From positions 7,626,501 to 7,690,500 of the forward strand of contig NZ_CP109796.1 in the NCBI RefSeq assembly GCF_038725785.1: a stretch of DNA of 64,000 bases, read 5' to 3'. How positions within the stretch are numbered: the stretch's first letter is position 1; each line of letters begins with the position of its first letter. Made by a program: the position numbers and the translations under genes. Positions 1-8,126 of the stretch are shown in pieces. A model generated the notes under the pieces. The model ran no database searches, was not told the DNA's origin, and saw only the letters and a program-made list of their open reading frames with translations. This stretch comes from Termitidicoccus mucosus (GTDB lineage Bacteria > Verrucomicrobiota > Verrucomicrobiia > Opitutales > Opitutaceae).

Positions 1-1
1 G

Positions 2-892
2 GAGGGCGGTCGGCGCTATCATCTGCGATTGAGCACACTTCCCACCGTGCACGGCGAAAATCTGGTCATCCGGCTTCTCGACCAGACCATGCCGGTCCAA
101 TCCTTTACCGAACTGGGGCTGACGGAGCCTCAAGCGAACGCGCTTGAAAACGCACTCAACGGACCCGCCGGCCTGATCCTGCTCACAGGTCCGACCGGTT
201 CGGGCAAGACGACGACACTGCACGCCGCGCTGCATGCCTTGGACTACCGTGGCCGGGTGATTCACACCCTGGAAGATCCAGTCGAATATGAATTCACGGC
301 TATTCGCCAAACTGAGATTCGAGAAAAGATCGGGCTTACCTTCGCCTCTGCCCTGCGGGCGCTCCTGCGCCAAAATCCCGACGTGATGCTCGTCGGAGAA
401 ATGCGCGATGCCGAGACCGCGCAACTGGCGATTCGTGGCGCGCTCACCGGGCACCTCGTGCTTTCAACCTTGCATACGAACGACGCACTTTCCGCAATCC
501 CGCGTTTACGCGACCTCGGGGTCGAAAGTTTTCTCATTGCCGCATGCCTTCGGCTGGTTGCGGCTCAGCGGCTGGTGCGTCGTCTTTGTCCCGCTTGTCG
601 GACACCGCATCCACAACTCGAACAATTGCGGCAACGTTACCGTTTGCCCGAAGGGCAATTTTATCAGTCGAGAGGTTGTCCGAAATGCCATGGGCGCGGT
701 TTTTATGGGCGACTGGCGATCCATGAAGTCATCCCGGCGAAACCGTTTCTGGCTCCCATCGCCGCCGACGCCCCATTGGCCGACCTTGTTTCGCTCCGCG
801 AATCCGAGGGATACCGTACGCTCTGGGATAGCGGGCTCCATGCGGCCGCGACCGGACTCACCACCGTGGAGGAGGTCGCACGCGTTCTCTGA
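2..892 (+). CDS. GspE/PilB-type secretion ATPase, C-terminal part (5' end outside window)
   Basis: The frame is open from base 2, so the N-terminus lies upstream of the window. The visible part is the ATPase core of a type II secretion or type IV pilus assembly ATPase, a cytoplasmic hexamer that powers pseudopilus extension. It shows the Walker A loop GPTGSGKTTT, an Asp box with LEDPVEY, a Walker B region (NPDVMLVGEMRD), a His box ending in STLHTND, and the C-terminal tetracysteine zinc site (CPAC about 33 residues before CPKC) that is typical of GspE and PilB and absent from PilT. A TTG at 29 could be read as a start, but the sequence just before it (RRYHLRL) fits the family, so I treat the gene as partial. 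It is followed by a pseudopilin and inner-membrane platform genes in the same direction. Confidence 0.9.
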   Translation, partial: EGGRRYHLRLSTLPTVHGENLVIRLLDQTMPVQSFTELGLTEPQANALENALNGPAGLILLTGPTGSGKTTTLHAALHALDYRGRVIHTLEDPVEYEFTAIRQTEIREKIGLTFASALRALLRQNPDVMLVGEMRDAETAQLAIRGALTGHLVLSTLHTNDALSAIPRLRDLGVESFLIAACLRLVAAQRLVRRLCPACRTPHPQLEQLRQRYRLPEGQFYQSRGCPKCHGRGFYGRLAIHEVIPAKPFLAPIAADAPLADLVSLRESEGYRTLWDSGLHAAATGLTTVEEVARVL

Positions 893-940
893 TTTTCCCG
901 GGCTATGCGGCCGCGGCCCTTAACCTAAACCGTCCACCCT

Positions 941-1696
941 ATGAAAAAACATCTACCAAAATATCATCATTCCCAAGGCTATTCTCTGCTCGAACTCGTG
1001 CTCGTCCTCGCGATCGTCGCTGTATTGGTCGGGCTGCTGCTGCCGAAGGGTTTCGATGCCCTGCGCAACGCCCGCGTGCAACAGGTTGTGCGAACCGTCG
1101 ATACGCTCAAGACCGCCCTCGTGGATTACCTCGCGCTGGCCGGCGGCAACGGCAGCCTGCCTCGCACCGAGGGCATGGGCATACCTACCTCTGGAGCCGC
1201 CCTTACCGGCGCAACTGACATAGCCAAAAGCAACGCCGCCAGGCTTGATACCGTGTTGCTGGCCACGGGACGTTTGGAACGTCCGCTCTCGTTGCGTATG
1301 GGAACACAGACGTACATGTCCACAGGAACAGGCAACGAGCTCACTTGGAATCAGGCGGTGCTCGCGTTCGTCATGACGCCCGACGCTGCTCCCCAGCGGG
1401 ACTGGTCTGCCGTCACTCGGGCCGAGGCGCGCATGGCCAATCCCAGTCTGGTACCGTCCGCCGCACTGGGCGCCAACTTTTTGCTGGACGGTTTTACCAA
1501 TCTGAACGCGAACAGCATCGTCGCGTATCTCGTGATCCCTTCGTGCCCGGCACGCGACGCCTACGAACTCGCCATGGCGATGAACGGCGCGCAACTCGCA
1601 CCTTTGGAAGGCACGGCCAGCGATACCGGCCTTGTCGCCTATGCAGCCCCCACCAACGGAGTCACCGATGTATATGTTTACCTCACGTCCATCTGA
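941..1696 (+). CDS. Prepilin-like pseudopilin (type II secretion / type IV pilus)
   Basis: A 251-residue protein with a class III prepilin signal. A short basic leader ends in Gly and is followed by YSLLELVLVLAIVAVL, with Glu at position +5 of the mature protein, then a long hydrophobic helix to about residue 38 that continues as an amphipathic helix. The family is processed by a prepilin peptidase at the membrane and assembles into a (pseudo)pilus. The rest is longer than GspG (about 140 residues) and has no recognisable major-pilin core. It lies 48 bp after the ATPase gene and its 3' end overlaps the start of the next gene, which suggests one operon. No prepilin peptidase or secretin gene is visible in the window. 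Confidence 0.85.
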   Translation: MKKHLPKYHHSQGYSLLELVLVLAIVAVLVGLLLPKGFDALRNARVQQVVRTVDTLKTALVDYLALAGGNGSLPRTEGMGIPTSGAALTGATDIAKSNAARLDTVLLATGRLERPLSLRMGTQTYMSTGTGNELTWNQAVLAFVMTPDAAPQRDWSAVTRAEARMANPSLVPSAALGANFLLDGFTNLNANSIVAYLVIPSCPARDAYELAMAMNGAQLAPLEGTASDTGLVAYAAPTNGVTDVYVYLTSI

Positions 1697-2912
1697 CCCG
1701 ACGGTCGCGTTGCTTTGGGGAGACCGCTGGTGGATTGACGGGCATCCCGAGCCAATCGTGTTTGGAGAAACCGGCCATGCATTCAAAGTGTTGCTGGCCC
1801 ATTTTGCCGAACACGGCAAACCGGCGAAACTCCGCCTCATCTATCAGCCGCCGTCGCTGGTGAGTGTGCCGGTGCAATGCCCGAACGGGAGCCGGGCCAC
1901 CTTGCAGGCGGCTTTGCAGGAGGAATACCCGTCTATCGCTCGAGCAGAGTGTGCCTGGAGCTACGAGCCGATCATTGGCCGACGCAACGAGACTTTGCTT
2001 CACTATGAGCCTGAACCCGGGCTCTTGCCATTGGTCGGAACATTGCGAGAGCAGGGCGTAGCCGTCGAGGGAGCATGGCCGCTCGCCACGGTCTTGAATC
2101 TTATCCCGGAGGATTGGCCCGATACCGGTGCCCTTACCGTGGTCGCCGTTGCGGACAACCAATCTGCGGTCTTCCGCCACACATCCGAGGGTCGGCGCGA
2201 GTTCCAATCTGCAACAGGCGTTGCTGCGGCCGAGCTTGTGGCGACGACGGTACAGCAGGCCTTCGAGCGTGAAGATGCGGCAATGTATATTGTATCTTTC
2301 GACGAAGCCGGCACGCGTTTAACCACTCAAGTAGCCGGTGCCGAACCGTTCGGACGGGGCGATCTTACGTGCCGCGATGTCATCCGCGCAGCGCTTACCT
2401 TGTCGCTGCCCCAGCCCAATCAGCTGCTTCCAACACCAATGCGACTAACCGGCAACCGCCTCGTGACGGGACTGACGACAGTCGTATTGCTGGCCGTGGG
2501 TGTGTTGGGAACCCAATTCGTTCGGGATACGCTCGCTCAACGCGATCACGCGGAGCAGCAAACAACCAGGATTGAGCAGCTTCGCGCCGAGGTCGCCTCG
2601 CTCCGAAAAAAAGAGATCGAAATCCGCCAACTCCAAACGCAATTGGCAGCTTTCACCTCCCATGGCCGCATCGGCGAAAAATTCCTCCAGTCACTTGCTC
2701 ACAGGTTGCCGGCCCAAGTCGTTCTCACCCGAGTGCAGGCCAACGGCGATGGGTTCATCCTGACTGGGGGCATCAGCGGTCCTGGTTTGGTTGAATCGGA
2801 CTGGCGTGCATGGTGCGGGACACTTCAGCGCGGCAAACCCCTGCGACAGTTCGCCGAACCAGCCGGCACCCCGCCCGGTTCAGACTTTGTAATGAAGGGA
2901 ATTTGGCAATGA
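1668..2912 (+). CDS. GspL/PilM-PilN-like inner-membrane assembly protein
   Basis: About 414 residues from an ATG at 1668. A second ATG is at 1674, and a TTG at 1632 would lengthen the overlap with the pseudopilin gene, so it is less likely. The first 240 or so residues look like a soluble actin-fold-like domain, assigned by position only. One transmembrane helix at about 265-285 is followed by a charged coiled coil (about 295-330) and a compact C-terminal domain containing a PilN-like stretch (LPAQVVLTRV). That order, cytoplasmic domain, single helix, periplasmic ferredoxin-like domain, is that of GspL or fused PilM/PilN, the link between the secretion ATPase and the periplasmic part of the machine. 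It overlaps the next gene by four bases (ATGA). Confidence 0.6.
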   Translation: MYMFTSRPSDPTVALLWGDRWWIDGHPEPIVFGETGHAFKVLLAHFAEHGKPAKLRLIYQPPSLVSVPVQCPNGSRATLQAALQEEYPSIARAECAWSYEPIIGRRNETLLHYEPEPGLLPLVGTLREQGVAVEGAWPLATVLNLIPEDWPDTGALTVVAVADNQSAVFRHTSEGRREFQSATGVAAAELVATTVQQAFEREDAAMYIVSFDEAGTRLTTQVAGAEPFGRGDLTCRDVIRAALTLSLPQPNQLLPTPMRLTGNRLVTGLTTVVLLAVGVLGTQFVRDTLAQRDHAEQQTTRIEQLRAEVASLRKKEIEIRQLQTQLAAFTSHGRIGEKFLQSLAHRLPAQVVLTRVQANGDGFILTGGISGPGLVESDWRAWCGTLQRGKPLRQFAEPAGTPPGSDFVMKGIWQ

Positions 2913-3538
2913 AACCCTTCTTCAAAGTTTCGCGGGCTCGCTGGGCGTTTTTTGCGGCCAGCCTCATGCTCCTTGCAGTAACCATTACCGTGCGTCGGCA
3001 CGGTCTGCCCCAAGGACTGCAACCCGACAACGAAATGCAGACACTCTCGGCGGAGAAAGAACGGCTCGCGCCGTTTAACGCCGAGTCAGTGTCACACCTG
3101 CGCACGGAGCTGGCGCGGTTCGAAGCGCCACCGGCTAGGCCAGATTGGTTGCCACCGACGTCTTGGCGGACCCAAGCATTGCCGTCCGAAACCGATGGCA
3201 TCACTCGGACTCGTTACACGACCGGAGCGATCTCTTGGGCAAGTCTGGTTACGTTCATTAGCAAACTTGAAGTACGGGGGCAGATCGAATCGCTGGACAT
3301 TCGTTCTCGCGGCAGCCGGACCAAACGTGAAATCGCGACCGTTGAAATCATCGTGCGGGGCAGTCCGGGAACCACGCGCCGGTCAACCGGCGCGATGCTC
3401 CCGGACGCAGAGGGGCCGGCAAGCGCCCGGAAGGTCGGGCGCGGTCCTTCGCTTCGCTGGTCGTCCCGTCCCGACCCTCCGGGCAGGCCGTCGGCAATCG
3501 TGTTATCAAATCAACTCTCTCAACCCAATCGCTTATGA
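2909..3538 (+). CDS. GspM/PilO-like membrane protein
   Basis: 209 residues. The ATG at 2909 overlaps the preceding stop (ATGA), which implies translational coupling and decides the start. It has a basic N-terminus, one transmembrane helix at about residues 10-28, a short coiled region and a small periplasmic domain. This is the size and layout of GspM/PilO proteins, which pair with GspL/PilN. The last 60 residues are rich in Arg, Pro and Ser and look like low-complexity sequence, so the folded domain may end near residue 150. Its stop overlaps the ATG of the next gene. The assignment rests on topology and gene order. Confidence 0.5.
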   Translation: MKPFFKVSRARWAFFAASLMLLAVTITVRRHGLPQGLQPDNEMQTLSAEKERLAPFNAESVSHLRTELARFEAPPARPDWLPPTSWRTQALPSETDGITRTRYTTGAISWASLVTFISKLEVRGQIESLDIRSRGSRTKREIATVEIIVRGSPGTTRRSTGAMLPDAEGPASARKVGRGPSLRWSSRPDPPGRPSAIVLSNQLSQPNRL

Positions 3539-3786
3539 TCACACTCAACATCCAACTTCCCGAAACCGTCGCGGCCGAGTTCTACCAAGCTGCCGATGAA
3601 CTGAACAAACGCCTCGGCGACCCTGACCTGCCAGCCAGCAAACAGAAACCGGTGGTGGACGCGAAGACGCTCATGGCTTTCGCGCTCGCGCGGCACGATT
3701 CCGAGGACGTGTGCGCGCAGTTCGACCTCGCGCTCCGTCTGGTTCGCGGGACGTCCGAGCCACCGTTCAATCCCGTCATCAAGTAA
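3535..3786 (+). CDS. Small hypothetical protein (83 residues)
   Basis: I do not recognise this protein. The ATG at 3535 overlaps the stop of the upstream gene (ATGA), so translational coupling supports it being real. The sequence opens with a beta-like strand (MITLNIQLP) and then two probable helices separated by a Pro/Lys-rich stretch. It has no signal peptide, membrane segment or cysteine pair. Its place directly behind the secretion-like genes suggests a part in the same operon, but the sequence itself does not show this. Confidence 0.5.
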   Translation: MITLNIQLPETVAAEFYQAADELNKRLGDPDLPASKQKPVVDAKTLMAFALARHDSEDVCAQFDLALRLVRGTSEPPFNPVIK

Positions 3787-3861
3787 TTTGGCGGATCCTC
3801 CGCCTCGGTGCCCAGTCGCCGTCCCGCACCTTTCAAGTGGTCGGCATAATCCACAGTCAAC

Positions 3862-4296
3862 ATGGCTATCAAACCCAAACCCAATGATAATACAGTCACG
3901 CCTGCGCCTGAAAAGGAGGGGCCGTTGCAGTTCCGCAACAATCCCGAAGTGCAGAAACGTCTCGATGCTTACAAGGTCGCCAACGCCGGCGATGTGGAAT
4001 ATTATACCCGCGTCGTCCGCGAAGCGCCCGAACGTGCCCGCGATATGCTTCTCTACAAGGATATGCAGCGGCACGAAACCGACATGCGGCTGATCGAGAA
4101 GCAACTCCCGCAGGCAAAGGCATTCTACAATGCCCAGCCTCAGGAAGTGAAGTCCCGCATCGATCAGCGGCTGGAGGGAGTCCAACCTTACTACAAGGAT
4201 AAGGCATTCGTCGGTGAAGTGCTACGCGAGATGAATCGGCAGAATCGCCAGATGCTCACCGGCCCCAAGCCCGGCATGGCGATGTCGGCTGGTTAA
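3862..4296 (+). CDS. Hypothetical charged helical protein (144 residues)
   Basis: Unrecognised. The protein is soluble, rich in Lys, Arg, Glu and Gln, and predicted by eye to be mostly helical from about residue 25 to 130. It has a disordered Pro/Lys-rich N-terminus and a Gly/Pro/Met-rich tail. It has no cysteines and no membrane segment. The spacing of 75 bp from the preceding gene and 2 bp to the next small frame keeps it in the same apparent transcription unit. Codon usage matches its neighbours, which supports a real gene. Confidence 0.55.
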   Translation: MAIKPKPNDNTVTPAPEKEGPLQFRNNPEVQKRLDAYKVANAGDVEYYTRVVREAPERARDMLLYKDMQRHETDMRLIEKQLPQAKAFYNAQPQEVKSRIDQRLEGVQPYYKDKAFVGEVLREMNRQNRQMLTGPKPGMAMSAG

Positions 4297-4298
4297 TC

Positions 4299-4487
4299 AT
4301 GGATATTCCCCCGTCCCGCCGGCGTTACATCGACGCCACTTCGGTTAGGCGGAGTTCGCAAGTTGCTGTGAACTTCGAGTGCTGCCAAAGCACGCCCGCG
4401 CATGAGACCATGCGCGCGGCCCTGGCCCAAGTGGCTAGGGTAGGGGATCTGAGACCGAAAAAATTAACCATCGAGAATTTCCATTGA
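4299..4487 (+). CDS. Small hypothetical protein (62 residues)
   Basis: An unrecognised short frame starting 2 bp after the preceding stop. Its stop (4485-4487) overlaps the ATG of the next tiny frame at 4487. The product has an Arg-rich start and two adjacent cysteines (ECCQ) and lacks a membrane segment. It may be a genuine coupled gene or a remnant of a longer broken gene, since the next two frames are chained to it in the same way. Confidence 0.3.
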   Translation: MDIPPSRRRYIDATSVRRSSQVAVNFECCQSTPAHETMRAALAQVARVGDLRPKKLTIENFH

Positions 4488-4570
4488 TGAAGTCGCTAGG
4501 GTTTGCCTACGCCATCATTGCCGAGCGCCGGCAAGTCGTGCATTTGCGGATGGTCCACCTCTCGCTATGA
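4487..4570 (+). CDS. Tiny coupled frame (27 residues)
   Basis: ATG at 4487-4489 overlaps the stop of the previous frame, and its TGA at 4568-4570 overlaps the ATG at 4567 of the following one. The product begins MKSLGFAYAIIAERRQ. Its value is mainly as a link in a chain of start/stop overlaps. It could instead show that 4299-4800 is one gene broken by frameshifts. Confidence 0.25.
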   Translation: MKSLGFAYAIIAERRQVVHLRMVHLSL

Positions 4571-4800
4571 GTCCGCAAAGCGAAATGGCGCTTCACACGT
4601 TGCGCACGATGGCCCGCGGTCATCCGGGAGCATCGTCAGGTGAGCGCGCTGCATGGGAGATTCTGCAGAATCTTCAACACTGCTCTCGTTTGGACTTCGC
4701 GGATTGCTTCATCCGACTCGATGGCATCGGCAAGCGCGCTGTTGTCCAGTTACTCGTTGACCTTGCGACCGGAAAAACGGGGTTGATCGAATTGCGCTGA
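4567..4800 (+). CDS. Small helical protein (77 residues), unknown
   Basis: The ATG at 4567 overlaps the preceding stop. The product is a small all-helical protein without membrane segments. It faintly resembles short proteins found in integrative elements that carry an ALHTLRTMAR...AAWEILQNL-like pattern, but I cannot name the family with confidence. The stop is 3 bp before the DUF1016 gene, and the last eleven codons are included in the segment duplicated at 55991. Confidence 0.4.
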   Translation: MSPQSEMALHTLRTMARGHPGASSGERAAWEILQNLQHCSRLDFADCFIRLDGIGKRAVVQLLVDLATGKTGLIELR

Positions 4801-4803
4801 CTC

Positions 4804-5934
4804 ATGAGCTCCGATTTCGCATCCGTGCCGTCCGCGGAGCCCCCGCACTACGATAGGCTGATTGCGGAGTTGAATCATCTGCTGGAGACAGCCCGCCGCA
4901 CCTCTACACGCGCGATCAACGCCGTAATGACGGCGACGTACTGGAAAATCGGGCGCTGTATCGTCGAATATGAGCAGAAGGGCGCAAGACGCGCTGCCTA
5001 CGGCGAGGAATTGCTGGAGCGTCTGGCACGCGATCTCACGGCTCGATTTGGGCGTGGCTTCTCCCTGCGGAATTTGCGCAATTTTCGGACGTTTTATTTG
5101 GAGTGGCCGATTCGGCAGACAGTGTCTGCCGAATCGGAGAAATCGGACGGCGCAATCCAGCAGACGCCGTCTGCCGATTTGCGTGTGGTAGTGCGATCAT
5201 TTCCCCTGCCGTGGTCGCACTATGTGCGGTTGATGGCGGTCAAGGACGAGCATGCGCGGCAATTTTATGAGACCGAGGCGTTGCGCGGCGGGTGGTCGGA
5301 ACGCCAGCTCGACCGGCAGATCAGCACGCTTTTTTACGAGCGCACCGCGCTTTCGCGGAACAAGGAGGAGATGTTGATCAAAGAAGCGAAAACACGCCCC
5401 GCGGAGCGTGTGAACGTGGATGATGAGGTGAAGGATCCGCTTGTGCTCGAATTTCTTGGCTTGAAGGACGAGTATTCCGAATCGGACTTGGAGGAGGCAC
5501 TGCTCCTGCACCTGGAAGGATTTCTTTTGGAGTTGGGAGAAAACTTCGCGTTCATCGGTCGGCAGCGACGGCTGCGGATCGGCGACGAGTGGTATCGTGT
5601 CGATCTGCTTTTCTTTCACCGGCGGTTGCGCTGCCTCATTGTGATCGACCTGAAAATTGGGAAACTCACCCATGCCGATGCCGGCCAGATGCACATGTAT
5701 CTGAACTATGCGCGGGAGCACTGGATGCAGGAAAGCGAGAACCCACCAGTCGGCTTGATCCTTTGCTCCGAGCCAAATGATGCGCTCGCTCAATATGCGC
5801 TGGAAGGACTGTCCAACAAGGTGCTTGCCCGCGAATACAGCCTCGCCTTGCCGGAACCCAAACTGCTCACCGATGAACTGGCGAAAACGCGACGCCAACT
5901 CGAAGCACGCAAGATTGAAGGGCGGGGGAATTGA
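4804..5934 (+). CDS. DUF1016 (YhcG-type) PD-(D/E)xK nuclease domain protein
   Basis: 376 residues, normal for the family. The N-terminal DUF1016_N helical domain (about 10-100, with TYWKIGRCIVEYEQ) is followed by a variable linker and a C-terminal PD-(D/E)xK fold. The core is visible: Asp267 in EWYRVDLLFFHR and Asp282-x-Lys284 in VIDLKIGKL, then the conserved ADAGQMHMYLNY helix. Family members are often found in defence islands and next to restriction systems and are presumed DNA-acting, with no settled function. The linker (residues about 100-135) contains an in-frame perfect palindrome (see 5107-5137). The first 77 codons and the preceding bases are duplicated at 55991-56258, where an insertion sequence cuts them off. 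Confidence 0.85.
   Translation: MSSDFASVPSAEPPHYDRLIAELNHLLETARRTSTRAINAVMTATYWKIGRCIVEYEQKGARRAAYGEELLERLARDLTARFGRGFSLRNLRNFRTFYLEWPIRQTVSAESEKSDGAIQQTPSADLRVVVRSFPLPWSHYVRLMAVKDEHARQFYETEALRGGWSERQLDRQISTLFYERTALSRNKEEMLIKEAKTRPAERVNVDDEVKDPLVLEFLGLKDEYSESDLEEALLLHLEGFLLELGENFAFIGRQRRLRIGDEWYRVDLLFFHRRLRCLIVIDLKIGKLTHADAGQMHMYLNYAREHWMQESENPPVGLILCSEPNDALAQYALEGLSNKVLAREYSLALPEPKLLTDELAKTRRQLEARKIEGRGN
5107..5137. repeat. Perfect palindrome inside the DUF1016 gene
   Basis: A 15-bp arm (CCGATTCGGCAGACA), one central base, and the exact reverse complement. A related 20-bp palindrome with CAGACGCCGTCTG follows at about 5158-5177. Both lie in frame in the linker between the N-terminal domain and the nuclease domain, encoding a QTVSAES-like peptide and then QTPSAD. 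This looks like an inserted palindromic element tolerated in the coding sequence. Confidence 0.7.
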
Positions 5935-6320
5935 CGATAATCCATCGAAGGTTTCCGGCAATCCAGCGTCTGCTTCGGCCGAGGCCGCTGAGTTCCAGCG
6001 GTATTCTCACCGGTGGCCTTTTTGCTGGTTAAGGGCTGGTGTCCGGCTTGGGCGGGAGCCTGTCCTCCGGTCTCGCAGCCTTGCTTCGCATTTCATTGAA
6101 ATGTTGCACTCACCGGGCGGCATCCTTGTTCACCTCTCGCCCTCTCCTCTGGAGAGGGGCACCTCCCGCTATGCGCGGGGCCTCCGGGTCACCGCTCCCG
6201 TTGGTCGCGGCTAAAGCCCCATGCTCGCTCTACCATTTTCCACGTTCGCGCATGAGCCAATCGAATCAGCGAGCGAAGCCAAAACCAACCGGAGCCTGTG
6301 CCGCCGCAGACGTATAGGGC
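5935..6320. other. Non-coding stretch, no gene seen
   Basis: No credible gene on either strand. The sequence has the look of degraded coding DNA with stops in all frames and short repeated GAGAGGGG/CTCTCC patterns, and it leads into transposase debris. Confidence 0.5.
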
Positions 6321-6563
6321 TACCAGCAACTGAAAGAGGAGCTCGGGCTCGATCACTTCGAGGGCCGCTCTTGGCGGGGCCTGCACCATCACCTCGCCTT
6401 GTGCTTCCTCGCGTTGTGTTTCCTGACCCAGCTGCGTTTGTCAAAAAAACCTCTGTCGCTACCTGGAGTCCGCCGCGGGCTCATGGAGGCGCTGGCCCTG
6501 TGCACCTGCCTGCGCTGCCGAACCCGCTGCACCCGCTCTGGTACCATCCTCGATACTTCGTAG
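6321..6563 (+). mobile_element. Relic of an IS4/IS701-like transposase C-terminus
   Basis: An 80-codon frame without an ATG, ending in TAG, reads [20 protein letters not shown] followed by [15 protein letters not shown]. This is the pattern of the catalytic C-terminal region of IS701-like DDE transposases (Tyr, then the Glu of the DDE triad in the [11 protein letters not shown] helix). The upstream half is missing, so the fragment is dead. Terminal repeats could not be identified. Confidence 0.6.
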
Positions 6564-6878
6564 CATTTACTTAACGGAGTAGTGCTAGTGCGTTCCATTA
6601 TTCGGCGCGTATCGTCTATCCGGCCATCATCACAAAGTTCGGAGTGAAGGACCGAGGTGGGCTGATCCGGGCGGAGTATCCGCCCGGGACTATTGGGCGA
6701 GACATTCTAGCGATGGAAGTCCTTACCAAGCCTTGGCCTCAAAGCGATGGCCCACGTAAAGCGTAGTTGCTCCGGCCCGATTCGGCCGCGCGGGTGCGTA
6801 GCCGATCTCGTAGATTGTGTCGGGGGAAGCGAAATGAGCGTCCGGCGAAGGCTTAGAACTTTCGCGGGACCAGCAGAT
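6564..6878 (+). other. Gene debris between transposase relic and ATPase gene
   Basis: An open stretch at about 6599-6765 (ending TAG) reads like the C-terminus of a real protein, with ARIVYPAIITKFGVKDRGGL and then ILAMEVLTKPWPQ, but it has no start and no recognisable domain. I see nothing else up to the ATPase gene. Confidence 0.3.
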
Positions 6879-8090
6879 TTATGCCGTACCCTTTTGGGGC
6901 GTCGTCAGGCTCTCGAGGCGGGTGAGGTTCACGATTCCGACCACTTGGATCACTTCGTCGATCGGATAGTCCTTTTCACCAGGGTAGATGATATAGAGCT
7001 TTCGCAGTTTCAGGGCCTCGATTGCCGCGGTCATTGATCGCGTCCGACGAGGCGCGTTGCTGGCCTTGAATTCAACGCCGACCAATCCTTCCGGCTGCGT
7101 CAATACGAGATCCACCTCGGCTCCGCTTTGCACTGACCAGGTGAACGCGTGTTCTTCCGGAATCTTGAAGATTGAGAGCAACTGCTCGATGCCGAATCCC
7201 TCCCACGAGGCCCCAAATTGCCTCGCTCCATAGAGCCCGGCCCGATCCCGGACGTGGAGCAGGGCGTGGAGGAGGCCGGTGTCCCGGATATACAATTTGG
7301 GTGCCTTGCGAAGCCGTTTGCCCATGTTTTCGAAATAGGGCGGCAGCTCTCGCACCAGATACATGCCTTTGAAGAGCTCGACATACCTCTGGACCGTGCG
7401 GGAATTGACCCCGAGGTCACCGGCCACCTCGGAGTGATTCCAATACTGGCCGTGGTGGTGGGCCAGTAGCCGGAAGAAGCGGAAAATTTGCTCGTTGGTG
7501 AGCTTGAAGTCTGTAAGCGCCGGCAGGTCGCGGGTGAGTACGTCGGAAATGTAATGCTGTCGGACTTCCATGGAAACCTCCTCGAGTTCCTTGGTGTAGG
7601 CGGCGGGATATCCGCCACGCACCCACAGCCGTTCCCAATTTTCCGGACCAATCTCCTCGAGGGTGAAACCGCCGAGAGACAAGCGCCGGGCGCGTCCCGT
7701 CAGACTCTCCGCCGATGCGTCGGAGATCCGCGGCGAAACGCTTCCGGTGAGAATGAAGCGGGTCGCGTTTTCGCGGCGGTCGGTCAGAACCCGGAGCTTC
7801 TGGAACAAGGCGGGCATTTCCTGGACCTCATCGATGACGACGATTCCATCCAATCCGTCGAGAATGCGAAAATTGCTCTCTTCGAGACGCGCTCGGTCGA
7901 CGGCTTGATGAAGGTCGAAGTAATGATTCGGAGAGGTCGCGAATCCTTCGACCAACGTGGTCTTGCCGACTTGGCGGGGTCCGAACAGTAAGGTCACCGG
8001 CCAATGGGCGAGCCCTTCGCGCAAGCGAGCCAGTTCAGCAGGCCGGGGAATCACGTTGACACGAACCATATCCATGCTTTTTTGTATCAC
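6879..8090 (-). CDS. AAA_14 / DUF4143 ATPase
   Basis: 403 residues if the GTG at 8090 is used; ATGs at 8075 and 8069 are equally possible. The N-terminal AAA_14 P-loop domain has Walker A GPRQVGKTT (37-45), Walker B IVVIDEVQE (83-91) and an LTGS sensor motif. A winged-helix-like middle (LGVNSRTVQRYVELF) leads into DUF4143, which ends in a degenerate nuclease-like core (AEVDLVL...VGVEFKAS). The family is very common in bacteria and archaea and is often linked to mobile or defence loci; its biochemical role is not settled. The gene is divergent from the six-gene nuclease unit with only 21 bp between the two annotated starts, so their promoters must overlap. Confidence 0.85.
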   Translation of the reverse strand: MIQKSMDMVRVNVIPRPAELARLREGLAHWPVTLLFGPRQVGKTTLVEGFATSPNHYFDLHQAVDRARLEESNFRILDGLDGIVVIDEVQEMPALFQKLRVLTDRRENATRFILTGSVSPRISDASAESLTGRARRLSLGGFTLEEIGPENWERLWVRGGYPAAYTKELEEVSMEVRQHYISDVLTRDLPALTDFKLTNEQIFRFFRLLAHHHGQYWNHSEVAGDLGVNSRTVQRYVELFKGMYLVRELPPYFENMGKRLRKAPKLYIRDTGLLHALLHVRDRAGLYGARQFGASWEGFGIEQLLSIFKIPEEHAFTWSVQSGAEVDLVLTQPEGLVGVEFKASNAPRRTRSMTAAIEALKLRKLYIIYPGEKDYPIDEVIQVVGIVNLTRLESLTTPQKGTA

Positions 8091-8126
8091 TGATGCAGAA
8101 ATGCAAGGATAATGGCCGATACAAAA
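8080..8126. promoter_or_regulatory. Inverted repeat spanning both divergent starts
   Basis: TTTTGTATC (8080-8088) and its exact reverse complement GATACAAAA (8118-8126) are separated by 29 bp and bracket the start of the ATPase gene and the ATG of the nuclease unit. A purine-rich AAGGAT lies just before the ATG at 8112. The symmetry suggests a shared operator for both directions. The repeat also encodes the start of both proteins, so selection on the DNA is not proven. Confidence 0.4.
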
